A stretch of 64,000 bases of DNA from an uncultured Anaerolineae bacterium (GTDB lineage Bacteria; Chloroflexota; Anaerolineae; CG2-30-64-16). The notes beneath the pieces were generated by a model. That model was given only the letters and a program-made list of their open reading frames with translations. It was not told where the DNA came from and did not search any database. Below are positions 1 through 8,879 of the stretch, one piece after another; the stretch's first letter is position 1, and each line of letters opens with the position of its first letter. The stretch is from positions 1 through 64,000 of the forward strand of contig CAKZKT010000102.1 of NCBI GenBank assembly GCA_937124585.1, read 5' to 3'. Both the position numbers and the translations under genes were made by a program.

Positions 1-603
1 CCGGTCCGAGAGCTTGTCGGCCTCCATCATGTCGTGGGTGGTCAGGAACACGGTCGCGCCTCGCGCGCGTTCCTCCAGGATGATGTTGCGGATGGCGACC
101 GCGGAGGCGGGATCGAGGCCCTCGGTGGGCTCGTCCAGGAACAGGACGCGCGGTCGGTTGACCAGGGCCCGCGCCACCATCAGGCGCTGCTTCATGCCTT
201 TGGAGTAAGTTGCCACCAGGTCTTTGCCGCGGCCGTCCAGGCCCACCCGCTTCAGCAGTGCATCGGGGTCGAAGTCCTTCACGCCGAACAGGCGGGCGAA
301 CAGGATCAGGTTGTCACGGCCGGTCATCTGCTCGTAAAGGTTGGTGAACTCGAAGCAGACGCCGATCTGGGCCTGCACCTGTTTGGGGTGGCGGGCCACA
401 TCCAGGCCCAGCACCGTGGCCTTCCCTTCTTTGGGCCGGAGCTGGCCTGTGAGCATCTTCACCGTGGTGGATTTGCCGGCGCCGTTCGGGCCGAGGAAGC
501 CGAGGATCTCGCCCTCGGCCACGGTGAAGCTGATGTGGTCCACGGCCGTGAGCTGGCCGTAGCGGTAGGTGAGGTTCTCGGCAATGATCGCAGGTTGTGA
601 CAT
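1..603 (-). CDS. ABC transporter ATP-binding protein (ABC-2/DrrA type), C-terminus cut by window
   Basis: This is the nucleotide-binding subunit of a multidrug- or ABC-2-type exporter, acting on the inner face of the membrane. The visible 201 residues start at the ATG at 601-603 and run off the window edge. Walker A (GPNGAGKST), a YSKGMKQRL signature in place of LSGGQ, Walker B with catalytic Glu (VLFLDEPTEGLDP) and the switch His (TTHD) are all present, so the domain should hydrolyse ATP. The SKGMKQ-type signature is common in the DrrA/NatA branch. No permease lies on the upstream side; it is probably encoded beyond the window. The substrate cannot be told. Confidence 0.9.
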   Translation of the reverse strand, partial: MSQPAIIAENLTYRYGQLTAVDHISFTVAEGEILGFLGPNGAGKSTTVKMLTGQLRPKEGKATVLGLDVARHPKQVQAQIGVCFEFTNLYEQMTGRDNLILFARLFGVKDFDPDALLKRVGLDGRGKDLVATYSKGMKQRLMVARALVNRPRVLFLDEPTEGLDPASAVAIRNIILEERARGATVFLTTHDMMEADKLSDR

Positions 604-652
604 GCTGGCTCCTTGTTGGTGAGGGTAACGCGATGTAGTGCGAAGGACGAGC

Positions 653-766
653 TCACTCGTACCTGGACGCCTCGATCCGTCGGCGCAGTCGCTCCTCCTC
701 GGAGAGGGGCGCCGTGGCGGGCTCCGCTGCGGCCCGCTGCGCGGCTTCGGCTGCTGCCAGGCACAC
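653..766 (-). pseudogene. possible remnant or tiny ORF upstream of the ABC ATPase
   Basis: A 37-codon GTG-initiated frame ends in a charged, protein-like tail (SEEERLRRRIEASRYE), 49 bases before the ATPase start and closed upstream by an in-frame stop. A second tiny frame of 24 codons (about 818-892, MPPSRRRNTVQLLG...) follows an AAGGAG-like site on the same strand. Together they could be the decayed remains of one small gene or two tiny leader peptides. No family is recognised and no function is assigned. The rest of 604-906 shows nothing else. Confidence 0.25.
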
Positions 767-906
767 GCCCGGCGGCTACCCGTCGTGTTGCGAGACGACA
801 TCCTTTCAATTCAATGTTCGAAGCCCAGGAATCTGGTCATGTCGCCCAGGAGCTGAACTGTGTTTCGGCGACGAGATGGCGGCATGGGGACTCCTTGGTC
901 TTGTCC

Positions 907-2402
907 TCAGGGCTTTCGCCACACCGTAATGCTCTTGCGCAATTCCACGCGTCCGTATCTTCCCATCTGTTGGCTGCTGTTTCCCTTCCTTTGAGGCAAG
1001 ACGTGGATCGTCTCAGGGATGAACCCGACCTGGTGCGCCAACTGGGTGCAGAGGAGATCAACCGGGATGATCTCCCCGGCATAGCGCACGTTGTCGTTCA
1101 CAAATGCGACTCTGGCGCCGGGGCGGCACACGCGCAACAGTTCGGCATAGACGATGGTGAGCTCTGTGAAGTACTGGCTAATCATCCTAAGGACACCGGC
1201 GTTGTTGATCTCACCGCGCTGCTTGCGCGTTTGGAGAGTGTCGTTGATCTCCGCCAGGGCATCGTTAGCGGAGATCAGGTCGAGAATAGCATCGAGGTCG
1301 GCTGCCCGGCCGATCTGCGCGTAGAAGTGCCTGAGATCGGCAAGTTTAGGACGATTCTCGACGGTACAGGAGAGCATATCCTGCCGCAGCCTGTGGATAT
1401 GCCCTCCCCGACCCCCAGGTAGGCTAGCTCCAGGGCATAGGTGCGCGTATAGTCGTAACGGTTGGCATACGGCGGCGAGGTGATCACGGCGTCGAAAACT
1501 GCCGGGGGCATCTTGGGCAATTCGGACAAAGTGTTGCCTCTGACCAGGGTTTGCGAGCTCGGCGGGGGCGGTTCGCGCTGAAGTACCTGCGCATCATAGC
1601 GAATCCTGGTGAGCACTTTCAGCAGCTCCGATTTGACAGAGGGGATGACGCCCTTGTTGATTCCATGGACAGGGGCCAGGCCCTGACTCCGGCGCCGCTC
1701 GTTGGCAGCCCGGATCTTCTCGGCGCGCACGTCCCACCGCAGGTATTGGCCATCCTTGCGCGTGTAGCTGACATCCTCGAGGATGCTCATCAGGGCAAAT
1801 CGGCACAGCAGTCTGGTGTCGGCGCTGAGCTCCAGGGTATCGAACCATTGGTCGTATGCCATCAGGTCGCGCTCCACCTCAGGCGGGAACGCCGACTCGG
1901 TGATCGGAAGGTGGGGAAACGGCCTGCTGCTCGGCGGCGGTGTCTGGCTCTCGATCAGGTGCAGGACGTGCGAGATCTCGGCTAGGTCGTACCGGTAGAC
2001 GCGCGATTTGGCATCCCATGCCAAGTGGCTGTTGGGCAGCAGCTCGATTCCCACCGCATTGACGCCCAGAGCCTGGGCAACCAGCAGCGTGGTGCACGAC
2101 CCTGCGAATGGGTCGAGAACTGTATCGCCCGGCTTGATGCCGAAATCGCCGAGCAACGATTCGACGAGCCCGGCAGAGAATCCCTCCCGGTACTTGATCC
2201 AGCCGTGAAGTCTCTCCGTCTTGTTGGCCTGGAAGCTGACCAACTGGCGGTTGAAGGTGTTGCTCTCTTGGAGAAGACCGCCATAGGTTTGCTCCAGCGC
2301 CATGCGAGCAGCCTCCGGACACACGCCATCGTGAGAGAACTGCGCGTGTGTCAGGCTCTGCAAGGCCAGATCTTCCCGCGCGAAGAGCAAGAGCTGTTGC
2401 AT
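907..2402 (-). pseudogene. DNA methyltransferase (SPPY type), split by a frameshift
   Basis: This is an AdoMet-dependent DNA methyltransferase of the N4-cytosine/N6-adenine type. The first frame (from 2402) carries motif I DPFAGSCT at residues 97-104 and the catalytic TSPPY at 308-312, about 200 residues apart, an order resembling the alpha class with recognition sequence between. After ALELAYLGVGE the frame is lost. A second frame (1377 to 907) continues with the C-terminal part (QDMLSCTVENRPKLAD, FVNDNVRYAGEIIPVDLL, ending RKSITVWRKP). One G missing within 1401-1409 (C-rich on the plus strand) would restore a protein of about 500 residues. It may be a true pseudogene, phase variation, or an assembly error. 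No restriction endonuclease lies beside it, so if intact it would be an orphan. Confidence 0.85.
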
Positions 2403-2443
2403 CAGGTGACATCCATCCCGAATCGAACGTCTTTGACAGCCCT

Positions 2444-2449
2444 ATTATA
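2444..2449 (-). promoter_or_regulatory. extended -10 promoter of the methyltransferase
   Basis: Reading the minus strand, TGGTATAAT is an extended -10 element 42 bases before the methyltransferase ATG. No good -35 hexamer is present, as expected for extended -10 promoters. It suggests the methyltransferase is transcribed separately from the dehydrogenase gene upstream. Confidence 0.6.
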
Positions 2450-2465
2450 CCAAACTCAACGTCTG

Positions 2466-2485
2466 GCGCCTAGCACCTCGAACGG
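2466..2485. repeat. copy of the dispersed GCGCC(A/T)GGCAC-type element
   Basis: CTGGCGCCTAGCACCTCGA at this site is nearly the same as GGCGCCTGGCACTCGACG on the minus strand at 52035-52054. A related stretch (TTGCCGGGCACCC, minus strand) lies at about 2595-2612, directly after the dehydrogenase stop. See the heptad-array finding. Confidence 0.35.
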
Positions 2486-2524
2486 CGAAGCCGTCCGAAA
2501 CACCCCTGTAAGAAGGTGCCCCCC

Positions 2525-2547
2525 GCTCTCCCCGGGAAGGGGAGAGC
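2525..2547. repeat. palindromic REP-like element / hairpin after the dehydrogenase gene
   Basis: GCTCTCCCC and GGGGAGAGC form a perfect 9-bp stem with a 5-base loop, followed by a G/A-rich stretch (2548-2570). Sequences of this CTCTCCCC...GGGGAGAG type are widespread intergenic repeats in many bacteria. It lies between the dehydrogenase stop (2617) and the methyltransferase promoter, so it could also stop transcription; there is no T-run. Confidence 0.6.
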
Positions 2548-2616
2548 GAGGACGAGGGTGAGAGGGGCTCAATGCGTTGCGAGACAGTCTGCTCCGGGTG
2601 CCCGGCAAGTGTGCGA

Positions 2617-3756
2617 CTATAGCGCCGCGGCCAGCACCGCCAGGCACTCCGCCTCACCGGCCGGCCGCACGTTGTTGCCGATCATCGCCATGCGCACCGC
2701 CTCGGCCGCCAGGACATCGAAGGTCGAGCCATCCAGCCCCAGATCGCGCAACGCGGTGGGCAGGCCGATGCGCCGCAGGAAGCCGACCGTCCAGTCATGC
2801 AGGGCATCCGGCGCAGCGTCGGATGGCAGCCCGAGCGCGTGACGCAGCGCAGGCCAGCGCTCCGCCGGGATCGCCCTCGCGTTGAAGGCCAGCACCGCGG
2901 GCAGGAGCACCGCGTTGCCCAGGCCGTGGTGGAGCTCGTGATGCGCGGAGAGCGGACCGCACAGCGCATGGCACAGCCCCAACCCGGCCTGATCCATCGC
3001 CATGCCCGCCCAGGCAGCCGCCTGCGCCATGGCCCGGCGGGCCTCCAGGTTCGTCGGCTCGGCCACGGCGACCGGCAGCCGGCGCACGATCGCCCGCAGC
3101 GCGGCGAGCGCGAACAGATCCATGGTCGGGTTGGCTCGGCGGCCCAGGTAGGCCTCGACGGCGTGCACGAGCGCGTCCATGCCGGTGGCCGCGGTCAGCC
3201 TCGGCGGCAGCGAGAGGGCCAGCCCGCCGTCCACGATGGCGACCGCCGGGAAGAGCGCCGCGTGCACGACCCCTCGCTTGAAGCCGTCGGCCGCAGCGAT
3301 CACCGCCACATGCGAGACCTCGCTGCCGGTGCCCGCGGTCGTCGGCACGGCGATCAGGGGCACACCGGCTCGCTGCAGCGCGGCCCGGCCAGCCTGCAAG
3401 TCCTCCCAGCGCATGCCGGGATGGGTCAATAGCACGCTGACGGACTTGGCCACGTCTATGGGCGAGCCGCCGCCGAGCGCCACCAGCGCTGCCGGCCCGA
3501 CCGCCTGCGCTGCGGCCAGGGCGGCCGCAACGGCGGCGACGTCCGGATTGCTCGGCACGTCGGCGAAGACCTCCACCCGGCGCTCGCCGGCCCGCAGCGC
3601 GGGCAGCAGCCGGTTGAGCAGGCCGCTCGCCGCGATGCCCGCGTCGGTGATGGTCAGAACAGGGCCGGGTCCTAGGCCGGCCAGCTCTCGCGCCAGGTCT
3701 GCTCCGGCGTCGTCAGAGAAGATCAGTTTGGTGGGGCAGTAAACAGTATGTGCCAT
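2617..3756 (-). CDS. iron-containing alcohol dehydrogenase
   Basis: Group III Fe-dependent NAD(P) alcohol/polyol dehydrogenase, cytoplasmic, 379 residues, the usual family length. Visible are the dinucleotide-binding GGGSPIDVAK, the TTAGTGSEVS segment, and the metal site made of Asp and His in GMDALVHAVEAY and the His residues in LCHALCGPLSAHHELHHG. An upstream ATG at 3777 exists, but the MAHTVYCP start at 3756 fits the family. It lies 31 bases after the SDR gene on the same strand and is probably co-transcribed with it, suggesting a shared oxidation of a small alcohol, aldehyde or sugar-derived substrate. The exact substrate cannot be predicted from the sequence. Confidence 0.9.
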   Translation of the reverse strand: MAHTVYCPTKLIFSDDAGADLARELAGLGPGPVLTITDAGIAASGLLNRLLPALRAGERRVEVFADVPSNPDVAAVAAALAAAQAVGPAALVALGGGSPIDVAKSVSVLLTHPGMRWEDLQAGRAALQRAGVPLIAVPTTAGTGSEVSHVAVIAAADGFKRGVVHAALFPAVAIVDGGLALSLPPRLTAATGMDALVHAVEAYLGRRANPTMDLFALAALRAIVRRLPVAVAEPTNLEARRAMAQAAAWAGMAMDQAGLGLCHALCGPLSAHHELHHGLGNAVLLPAVLAFNARAIPAERWPALRHALGLPSDAAPDALHDWTVGFLRRIGLPTALRDLGLDGSTFDVLAAEAVRMAMIGNNVRPAGEAECLAVLAAAL

Positions 3757-3787
3757 ATGATTCGCCCGCCTGTGCATCAGCGCGCCT

Positions 3788-4516
3788 TCACGTGAGCGCC
3801 ATGCCGCCGTCCACCTGCAGGATGCTGCCGGTGAAGTAGTCGCACTCGATGATGAGCTGCGCCAGGCGGGCCACGTCGCTCGGGTGGCCGATGCGCTTCA
3901 GCAGCGCCTTCTCGGTCAGCCAGCGCTCGACCTCCGGCGGGCAGTTGGGCGGCAGGAGGACGGTGCCGGGCGCGATGGCGTTCACGCGCACGGTCGGGGC
4001 CAGCTCCACGGCCAGCGACTTCGTCAGCGAGACCAGCCCGGCTTTGCTGGCGCCGTGCGGCGCGTAGCCGACCCACGGCTGGAATGCCGAGATGTCGGTG
4101 ATGTTGATGATCACCCCACGGCCCTGGCGCAGCATGGACGGCGCCACCGCCTGGGCCAGGAAGAATGGCCCTTTCAGGTTGATGTCGAGCGCGTTATCCC
4201 ACTCCTGCTCGGTGATCTCCAGGAACGGCGCTTTGAGCCACACCGACGCACTGTTAATCAGCACGTCAATGCGGCCGAAATGCGCCAGCCCCGCCGCTAC
4301 GGTCGCCCGGATCTGGGCGGTGTCGCGCACGTCGAGGGGGTGCGCCAGCACGTCAACGCCGCAGGCGGCGATCTCGGCCTGCGCTTCCTCCCACGGCTCG
4401 CCGGGCAGGTGCGTGAAGAAGATCTGGGCGCCCTGCCGGGCCATGTGGACAGCGAGATAGCGGCCGACGCGGATCGCGGCGCCGGTGATCATGATGACTG
4501 AATTGCGAAGTTCCAT
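3788..4516 (-). CDS. SDR family oxidoreductase with PTR1-like Asp and His in place of the catalytic Tyr
   Basis: Short-chain dehydrogenase/reductase of 242 residues with an N-terminal Rossmann motif (TGAAIRVGR, residues 11-19), NSAS at 88-91 and a C-terminal GSILQVDGG. In the active site the usual Tyr-x3-Lys reads H154-A-x-x-K158-type (PHGASK), so His occupies the Tyr position. The Ser position thirteen residues earlier is Asp141. Asp-x12-Tyr-x3-Lys is the pteridine reductase (PTR1/FolM) pattern, so this looks like that branch with Tyr changed to His; Tyr151 is nearby. Reductase activity is therefore uncertain. It is probably the first gene of an operon with the Fe-dehydrogenase; a possible -10 TACAAT lies at 4607-4612 on the minus strand. 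Confidence 0.85.
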   Translation of the reverse strand: MELRNSVIMITGAAIRVGRYLAVHMARQGAQIFFTHLPGEPWEEAQAEIAACGVDVLAHPLDVRDTAQIRATVAAGLAHFGRIDVLINSASVWLKAPFLEITEQEWDNALDINLKGPFFLAQAVAPSMLRQGRGVIINITDISAFQPWVGYAPHGASKAGLVSLTKSLAVELAPTVRVNAIAPGTVLLPPNCPPEVERWLTEKALLKRIGHPSDVARLAQLIIECDYFTGSILQVDGGMALT

Positions 4517-4734
4517 CGGCTATGCTCCAGGAAGTAATCAAACATTCAGATGCGCCTGCGGGCTCTCCGAAGGACGAGACGAGGCCCTGACGGATGTCGG
4601 ACGCCATTGTACACCAGAACCCCGTTGCCGGCCAAACATTTTCGTGTCGTGGGCCGGATGTGGTATCATGGCAGGCGGCGGACCGCTCTTTCTTTCATCA
4701 TCTGATCCGCATGACACACCTCATGAGGCGCATC

Positions 4735-7700
4735 ATGGACGATCGCATCATCCGCATGAAACTCGACCTCATTCGTCGCAGCGCGGTCGCGGCGCGCTGG
4801 CTGATTGCCGGCTGGCAGGCGCGCACGGCCGATTTTCCGGCGGCCGGCGACTATCGCTTCGACGGCGACTGGGCTGATGTGAGCGGCGAGACGTTTTGGC
4901 CCGCGGGGAAGACCCTCTTCATCCGCACACGCGCGGAGACGCCACCGGCCGTGCCGGCCGAGCGTCTCTTCATTCAGTTCGATGCCGAGGGGCTGGAAGG
5001 GTTGCTGTCGGTGGACGGCAAGCCGTATGCCGGCATTGACGCCAATCATCTGCGCGTGCAGGCTCCGCGCGCCGGATGGCTTGATCTGGAAGCGGAGTTC
5101 GTCAGCCTGCTCTCCGCACTCTACCGGCCAGAGTTGCGTCGTGAGCGCAGCCGGCTGCGCGAGGTGGCTTTTGTCGAGATAGATCCGGAGATCGAGGCCG
5201 CGTATTTCGACTTCTGGTTCGTCTGGGAGGCCGGCCAGCACGCCGGCGATTCTCGACGTCGGCAGCGTCTTCACGCTGCGCTCGAGGCCGCGTTGCTCCT
5301 CGTAGATCTGACCGCGCCGGCCGCTGAGTATCGCGATCAGATCGCGGCTGCTCGCCGGCTGCTGGCCGGCCAGATCGCCGGGCTCGCGCCAGATCCGGAG
5401 GCCGGCCGCATCTACCTCACCGGCCATTCGCACATTGACACGGCCTGGCTCTGGCCGCTGCGCGAGACCGTGCGCAAATGCGGCCGCACCTTCGCCACCG
5501 CCTGTCGCCTGCTGGAACGCTATCCGGATTATCGCTTCTCCTGCAGCCAGCCCCAGCTTTATGCCTACACCAGGAAGCACTTCCCGGCCCTGTATGAGGA
5601 GATCAAAAAGTGGGTGGCGACCGGCCGTTGGGAGTGTACCGGCGGACCGTGGGTGGAAATGGACTGCAATGTTCCGTCGGGCGAGGCGCTCATTCGCCAG
5701 ATTCTGCATGGCCTGCGCTTCTTCCGCGAGGAGTTCGGCGCGCGGCCGCATACGTTGTGGCTGCCCGACGTGTTCGGCTATCCGGCGTCGTTGCCGCAGA
5801 TCCTGGTCGGCTGCGGCCTGCGCGATTTCTTCACCGTGAAACTGCACTGGCAGGCCCGCAACATCTTCCCGGTCAACCTTTTCTGGTGGGAGGGGATAGA
5901 CGGCAGCCGCGTGCTGGCGCACATCCCCCGTCTGCGTCAGATGTACAACGGCTGGCCGAACCCTGAACAGCTTACGATTGCCTGGAATCAGTTCGAGCAG
6001 AAAGCCATTTATGACGAACTGCTCTTCCCGTTCGGCTTCGGCGACGGCGGCGGCGGCCCCACTCCGGAGATGCTCGAATTCGCAGCGCGCGCGGCTGCGT
6101 TCCCCGGCCTGCCTGCCTGTCGCCAGGGTGGCGGCGAGGCGTATTTCGACGCAGTGCGCCAGCGCCTGGCCGAGAGCCAGCCGTCGCCTCTAGATCTGCC
6201 GGTTTGGGTGGGCGAACTGTATCTGGAGACACATCGCGGCACCTACACCACGCACGGCGAAATCAAACGTGCCAATCGCAAGAGCGAGCTGGCCCTGCGC
6301 GAAGCCGAGATCGCCGGCTACCTGGCCGCGGCCGCCGGCATCCCGGTGGACCTCACGCCGCTGGATGCAGCCTGGGAAAACCTGCTCCTGCTCCAGTTCC
6401 ACGACATTCTGCCGGGCAGCTCCATCGGCGAGGTCTATCGGGAGGCGGCCGCCGATCACGCGCGCATCGCGGCGACCGCTCGCGGCGTGCGCGACGCAGC
6501 CTGGCGGGGGATCGTCGAGCAGGTCGCCGGCCCCGGTGAGATCGTGGCGTTCAATGCGCTCTCCTGGCCGCGTCACGACGCCGCGACTGCGGTGGTGGCC
6601 CAGGATTTCCTGCCGATCCAGATGGCCTGCGACTGCGCGCCGGCCATCGAGATGGCAACGCCGGACGGCCGGGCTGTGCCGGCCCAGATCGTGCGCCAGG
6701 AGGCCGGTCAGATCGAGCTGCTTTTTGCGCCGGAGGAGATGCCCGGCCTCGGCTACCTGCGGCTGATCCCGCGCCTGGCCGCCGATGTCGCCGCGACCAG
6801 CCTGCGCGTCTCTGCCCGTGTCATCGAGAATTGTTTCTTCCGGCTGGAGTTGGACGACGAGGGCCAGATCGTGCGGCTGTTGGACAAGCGCTGCGCGCGC
6901 GAGGTGATTCCGAGCGACTGCCGCGGCAACGAACTGCAGCTTTTCCAGGACGGCCCGGAGCGCGAGGCGGCCTGGAACATCCACGCGACCTTCGCGAAGC
7001 GACGGTATGCCTGGGCGCCGGGGACGCGCGTCGAGGTGATCGAAACCGGGCCGGTGCGCGCCGGGTTGCGCATCACCCGTCGCTATCGCAGCAGCGTGAT
7101 CGTCCAGGACCTGTACCTGTACGATCGCCTGCCGCGCATTGATTTCGTCACGCGTGCCGACTGGCAGGAACGCCAGGTGCTGCTCAAAGCCGCATTCCCT
7201 GTGACCGTGCGTTCCCCGCGCGCGACATTCGAGATCCAGTTCGGTGCGGTGGAACGGCCCACCCATCGCAACACGTCGTGGGAACAGGAGAAGTTCGAAG
7301 TGTGCGGCCACCGCTGGGCCGATCTCTCGGAGGCGGGCTACGGCGTCAGCCTGCTGAACGACTGCAAATACGGCTACGATGTGCGCGACAACGTGCTGCG
7401 TCTGACATTGTTGCGCGGCCCCGAAGCGCCCGACCCAGACGCCGATCGCGGGCATCACGAGTTCACATACGCCCTCTATCCACACCTGGGCGATTGGACA
7501 GTTGGCGAGACCGTGCGCCGCGGCTGGGAGCTGAACGTGCCGATCGTCTGCGTGGCGGCCGGCGCCGCAGCAGTGACCGGCAGCCGGGGTGCGGCCGACG
7601 GCGGCGCCGCTTCCTTCCTCCAGATCGAAGGGCCGGCCGTGCTGGAAGCGATCAAACCGGCCGAAGACGGCGACGGCTGGATCGTGCGCGTGTACGAACC

Positions 7701-7869
7701 GCACGGTGGCCGCGGCCAGGTGACGCTGCGGTCGAGCCGATCATGGCACCAGGTGGCGCGCTGCAACCTGGCAGAAGAAAACGCCACACCGCTGGCCACA
7801 GATGGCCACAGTGTGGCGTTCCCCATCGGCCCCTTCGAGATCGTGACGTTGCGCGTTCGGCTCGCGTGA
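4735..7869 (+). CDS. alpha-mannosidase, GH38 family
   Basis: Retaining zinc-dependent GH38 alpha-mannosidase of 1044 residues, removing alpha-mannose from glycans or oligosaccharides. From the N-terminus: an ancillary beta region; the catalytic domain with zinc-binding GHSHIDTAWLWP (His231, His233, Asp235); the nucleophile Asp345 in WLPDVFGYPASLPQ; GFGDGGGGPT; ELYLETHRGTYTTHG; the middle helical domain with QFHDILPGSSIGEVY; and a large C-terminal beta-sandwich. No signal peptide is seen, so it is probably cytoplasmic and acts on imported sugars. The frame is open back to 4594, but MDDRIIRMKLDL at 4735 matches normal family starts. It diverges from the SDR/dehydrogenase pair and converges on the peptidase-like operon. 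Confidence 0.93.
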   Translation: MDDRIIRMKLDLIRRSAVAARWLIAGWQARTADFPAAGDYRFDGDWADVSGETFWPAGKTLFIRTRAETPPAVPAERLFIQFDAEGLEGLLSVDGKPYAGIDANHLRVQAPRAGWLDLEAEFVSLLSALYRPELRRERSRLREVAFVEIDPEIEAAYFDFWFVWEAGQHAGDSRRRQRLHAALEAALLLVDLTAPAAEYRDQIAAARRLLAGQIAGLAPDPEAGRIYLTGHSHIDTAWLWPLRETVRKCGRTFATACRLLERYPDYRFSCSQPQLYAYTRKHFPALYEEIKKWVATGRWECTGGPWVEMDCNVPSGEALIRQILHGLRFFREEFGARPHTLWLPDVFGYPASLPQILVGCGLRDFFTVKLHWQARNIFPVNLFWWEGIDGSRVLAHIPRLRQMYNGWPNPEQLTIAWNQFEQKAIYDELLFPFGFGDGGGGPTPEMLEFAARAAAFPGLPACRQGGGEAYFDAVRQRLAESQPSPLDLPVWVGELYLETHRGTYTTHGEIKRANRKSELALREAEIAGYLAAAAGIPVDLTPLDAAWENLLLLQFHDILPGSSIGEVYREAAADHARIAATARGVRDAAWRGIVEQVAGPGEIVAFNALSWPRHDAATAVVAQDFLPIQMACDCAPAIEMATPDGRAVPAQIVRQEAGQIELLFAPEEMPGLGYLRLIPRLAADVAATSLRVSARVIENCFFRLELDDEGQIVRLLDKRCAREVIPSDCRGNELQLFQDGPEREAAWNIHATFAKRRYAWAPGTRVEVIETGPVRAGLRITRRYRSSVIVQDLYLYDRLPRIDFVTRADWQERQVLLKAAFPVTVRSPRATFEIQFGAVERPTHRNTSWEQEKFEVCGHRWADLSEAGYGVSLLNDCKYGYDVRDNVLRLTLLRGPEAPDPDADRGHHEFTYALYPHLGDWTVGETVRRGWELNVPIVCVAAGAAAVTGSRGAADGGAASFLQIEGPAVLEAIKPAEDGDGWIVRVYEPHGGRGQVTLRSSRSWHQVARCNLAEENATPLATDGHSVAFPIGPFEIVTLRVRLA

Positions 7870-7889
7870 GCGGCGGCGGGGCCGGCCGG

Positions 7890-8867
7890 TCACACGCGGA
7901 ACTGGCCGGCCTCCGCCACGACCTGGCCGTCCACCAGGATCCTCGGCCGCACGGCCACCAGGTCAGTGTGCGATGAGGCCCGGCCGAGTTTTCCTTTGAA
8001 GTGCGGCATCTGCGAACCGTGGCCGAGCACGAAGCAGCCGACTAGGCGTTCATCCTCCAAGATGTTGCCCGTCAGGCGCGCGGCAGGGTTCATGCCGACG
8101 GAGATGTGCGCGACGCAGAACATCTTCGGATCATTGAAGTGGGCCAGCCACTCGTACCAGCGCGCGCCGGCCGGCCCACCCTCCACGGCCACCACGCGGC
8201 CCTCGCGGTAGGTGACGCGGATGGCCTCGCCCACCGCGCCGACGGGCGGATAGGCCGAGCCGTCCACCGTGATCGTGCCGTTGATGCTCTCCTCGATGGG
8301 CGCGGAGGAGAGCTGCGCGCCGGGCATGTAGTCCAGGTCGCCGGGCCCCTCCAGCAAGCCGTCGCGCAGCACCTGGGGCCGGCCGGTGAGGGTCATCGTC
8401 AGCACGTCGCCGTCGCCCGTCTCCACCCGGCATTCGGTGCCGGCGCTGAAGATGGCCACCAGCCGATCGCCCACCCGCACCAGCTCGTCGTAGTCCACGT
8501 CGCCCACCAGCCGGATCAGCATGTCCTCGGTGATGCCGGTGCCGCACAGGATGCGCGTGCCGCCATCACGGGCGCGCCAGTAGGCGCTGGTGTGGATGAT
8601 GTACTGTTGGATCAGGTCGAGCACGAGATCGGCCGCGGCCAGCGCGGCCGCCACCGCCTTCGGCGGCTCTCGGTTGATCTCGGGTCGCGTCTCGAAGATC
8701 ATCACCTGGGTCTCGCCGCCGAGCGCGCAGGCCGCGTTAGCAAAAGCATCCACCAGCGCCCGGTCCACGATGCTGTCGGCGACGACCAGCACGTTTTCGC
8801 CCGCCTTCAGACGGGCGCAGTCTCGCACGGCCTTGAATGCCGCGCGCGCCAGTTCCATGGAACGCAT
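7890..8867 (-). CDS. M29/NicX-like metalloprotein, ligand set resembling NicX dioxygenase
   Basis: Member of the fold shared by M29 aminopeptidases and 2,5-dihydroxypyridine dioxygenase NicX; 325 residues, last gene of the dipeptide-transporter operon. It is a tandem paralogue of the gene just upstream. Where that protein has the peptidase-like residues GEFGIG, TAH and HLD, this one has AHISVG (His254), CFV and HTD (His300, Asp302). His plus His-x-Asp corresponds to the iron ligands reported for NicX (H265, H318, D320). It may therefore be a mononuclear metal oxygenase or hydrolase rather than a two-metal peptidase; this is inference. An alternative start is Met4 (8858). Confidence 0.75.
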   Translation of the reverse strand: MRSMELARAAFKAVRDCARLKAGENVLVVADSIVDRALVDAFANAACALGGETQVMIFETRPEINREPPKAVAAALAAADLVLDLIQQYIIHTSAYWRARDGGTRILCGTGITEDMLIRLVGDVDYDELVRVGDRLVAIFSAGTECRVETGDGDVLTMTLTGRPQVLRDGLLEGPGDLDYMPGAQLSSAPIEESINGTITVDGSAYPPVGAVGEAIRVTYREGRVVAVEGGPAGARWYEWLAHFNDPKMFCVAHISVGMNPAARLTGNILEDERLVGCFVLGHGSQMPHFKGKLGRASSHTDLVAVRPRILVDGQVVAEAGQFRV

Positions 8868-8879
8868 CCGTCCTCCTGA

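Noticed and set aside
2525-2547. CRISPR-like palindrome
   Set aside because: Only a single palindromic unit of a common REP type; no repeated spacing or cas gene.
7869-7915. GGCCGGCC inverted repeat as terminator between convergent genes
   Set aside because: The right arm lies inside the coding end of the M29-like gene, and GGCCGG words are frequent by composition throughout the window.
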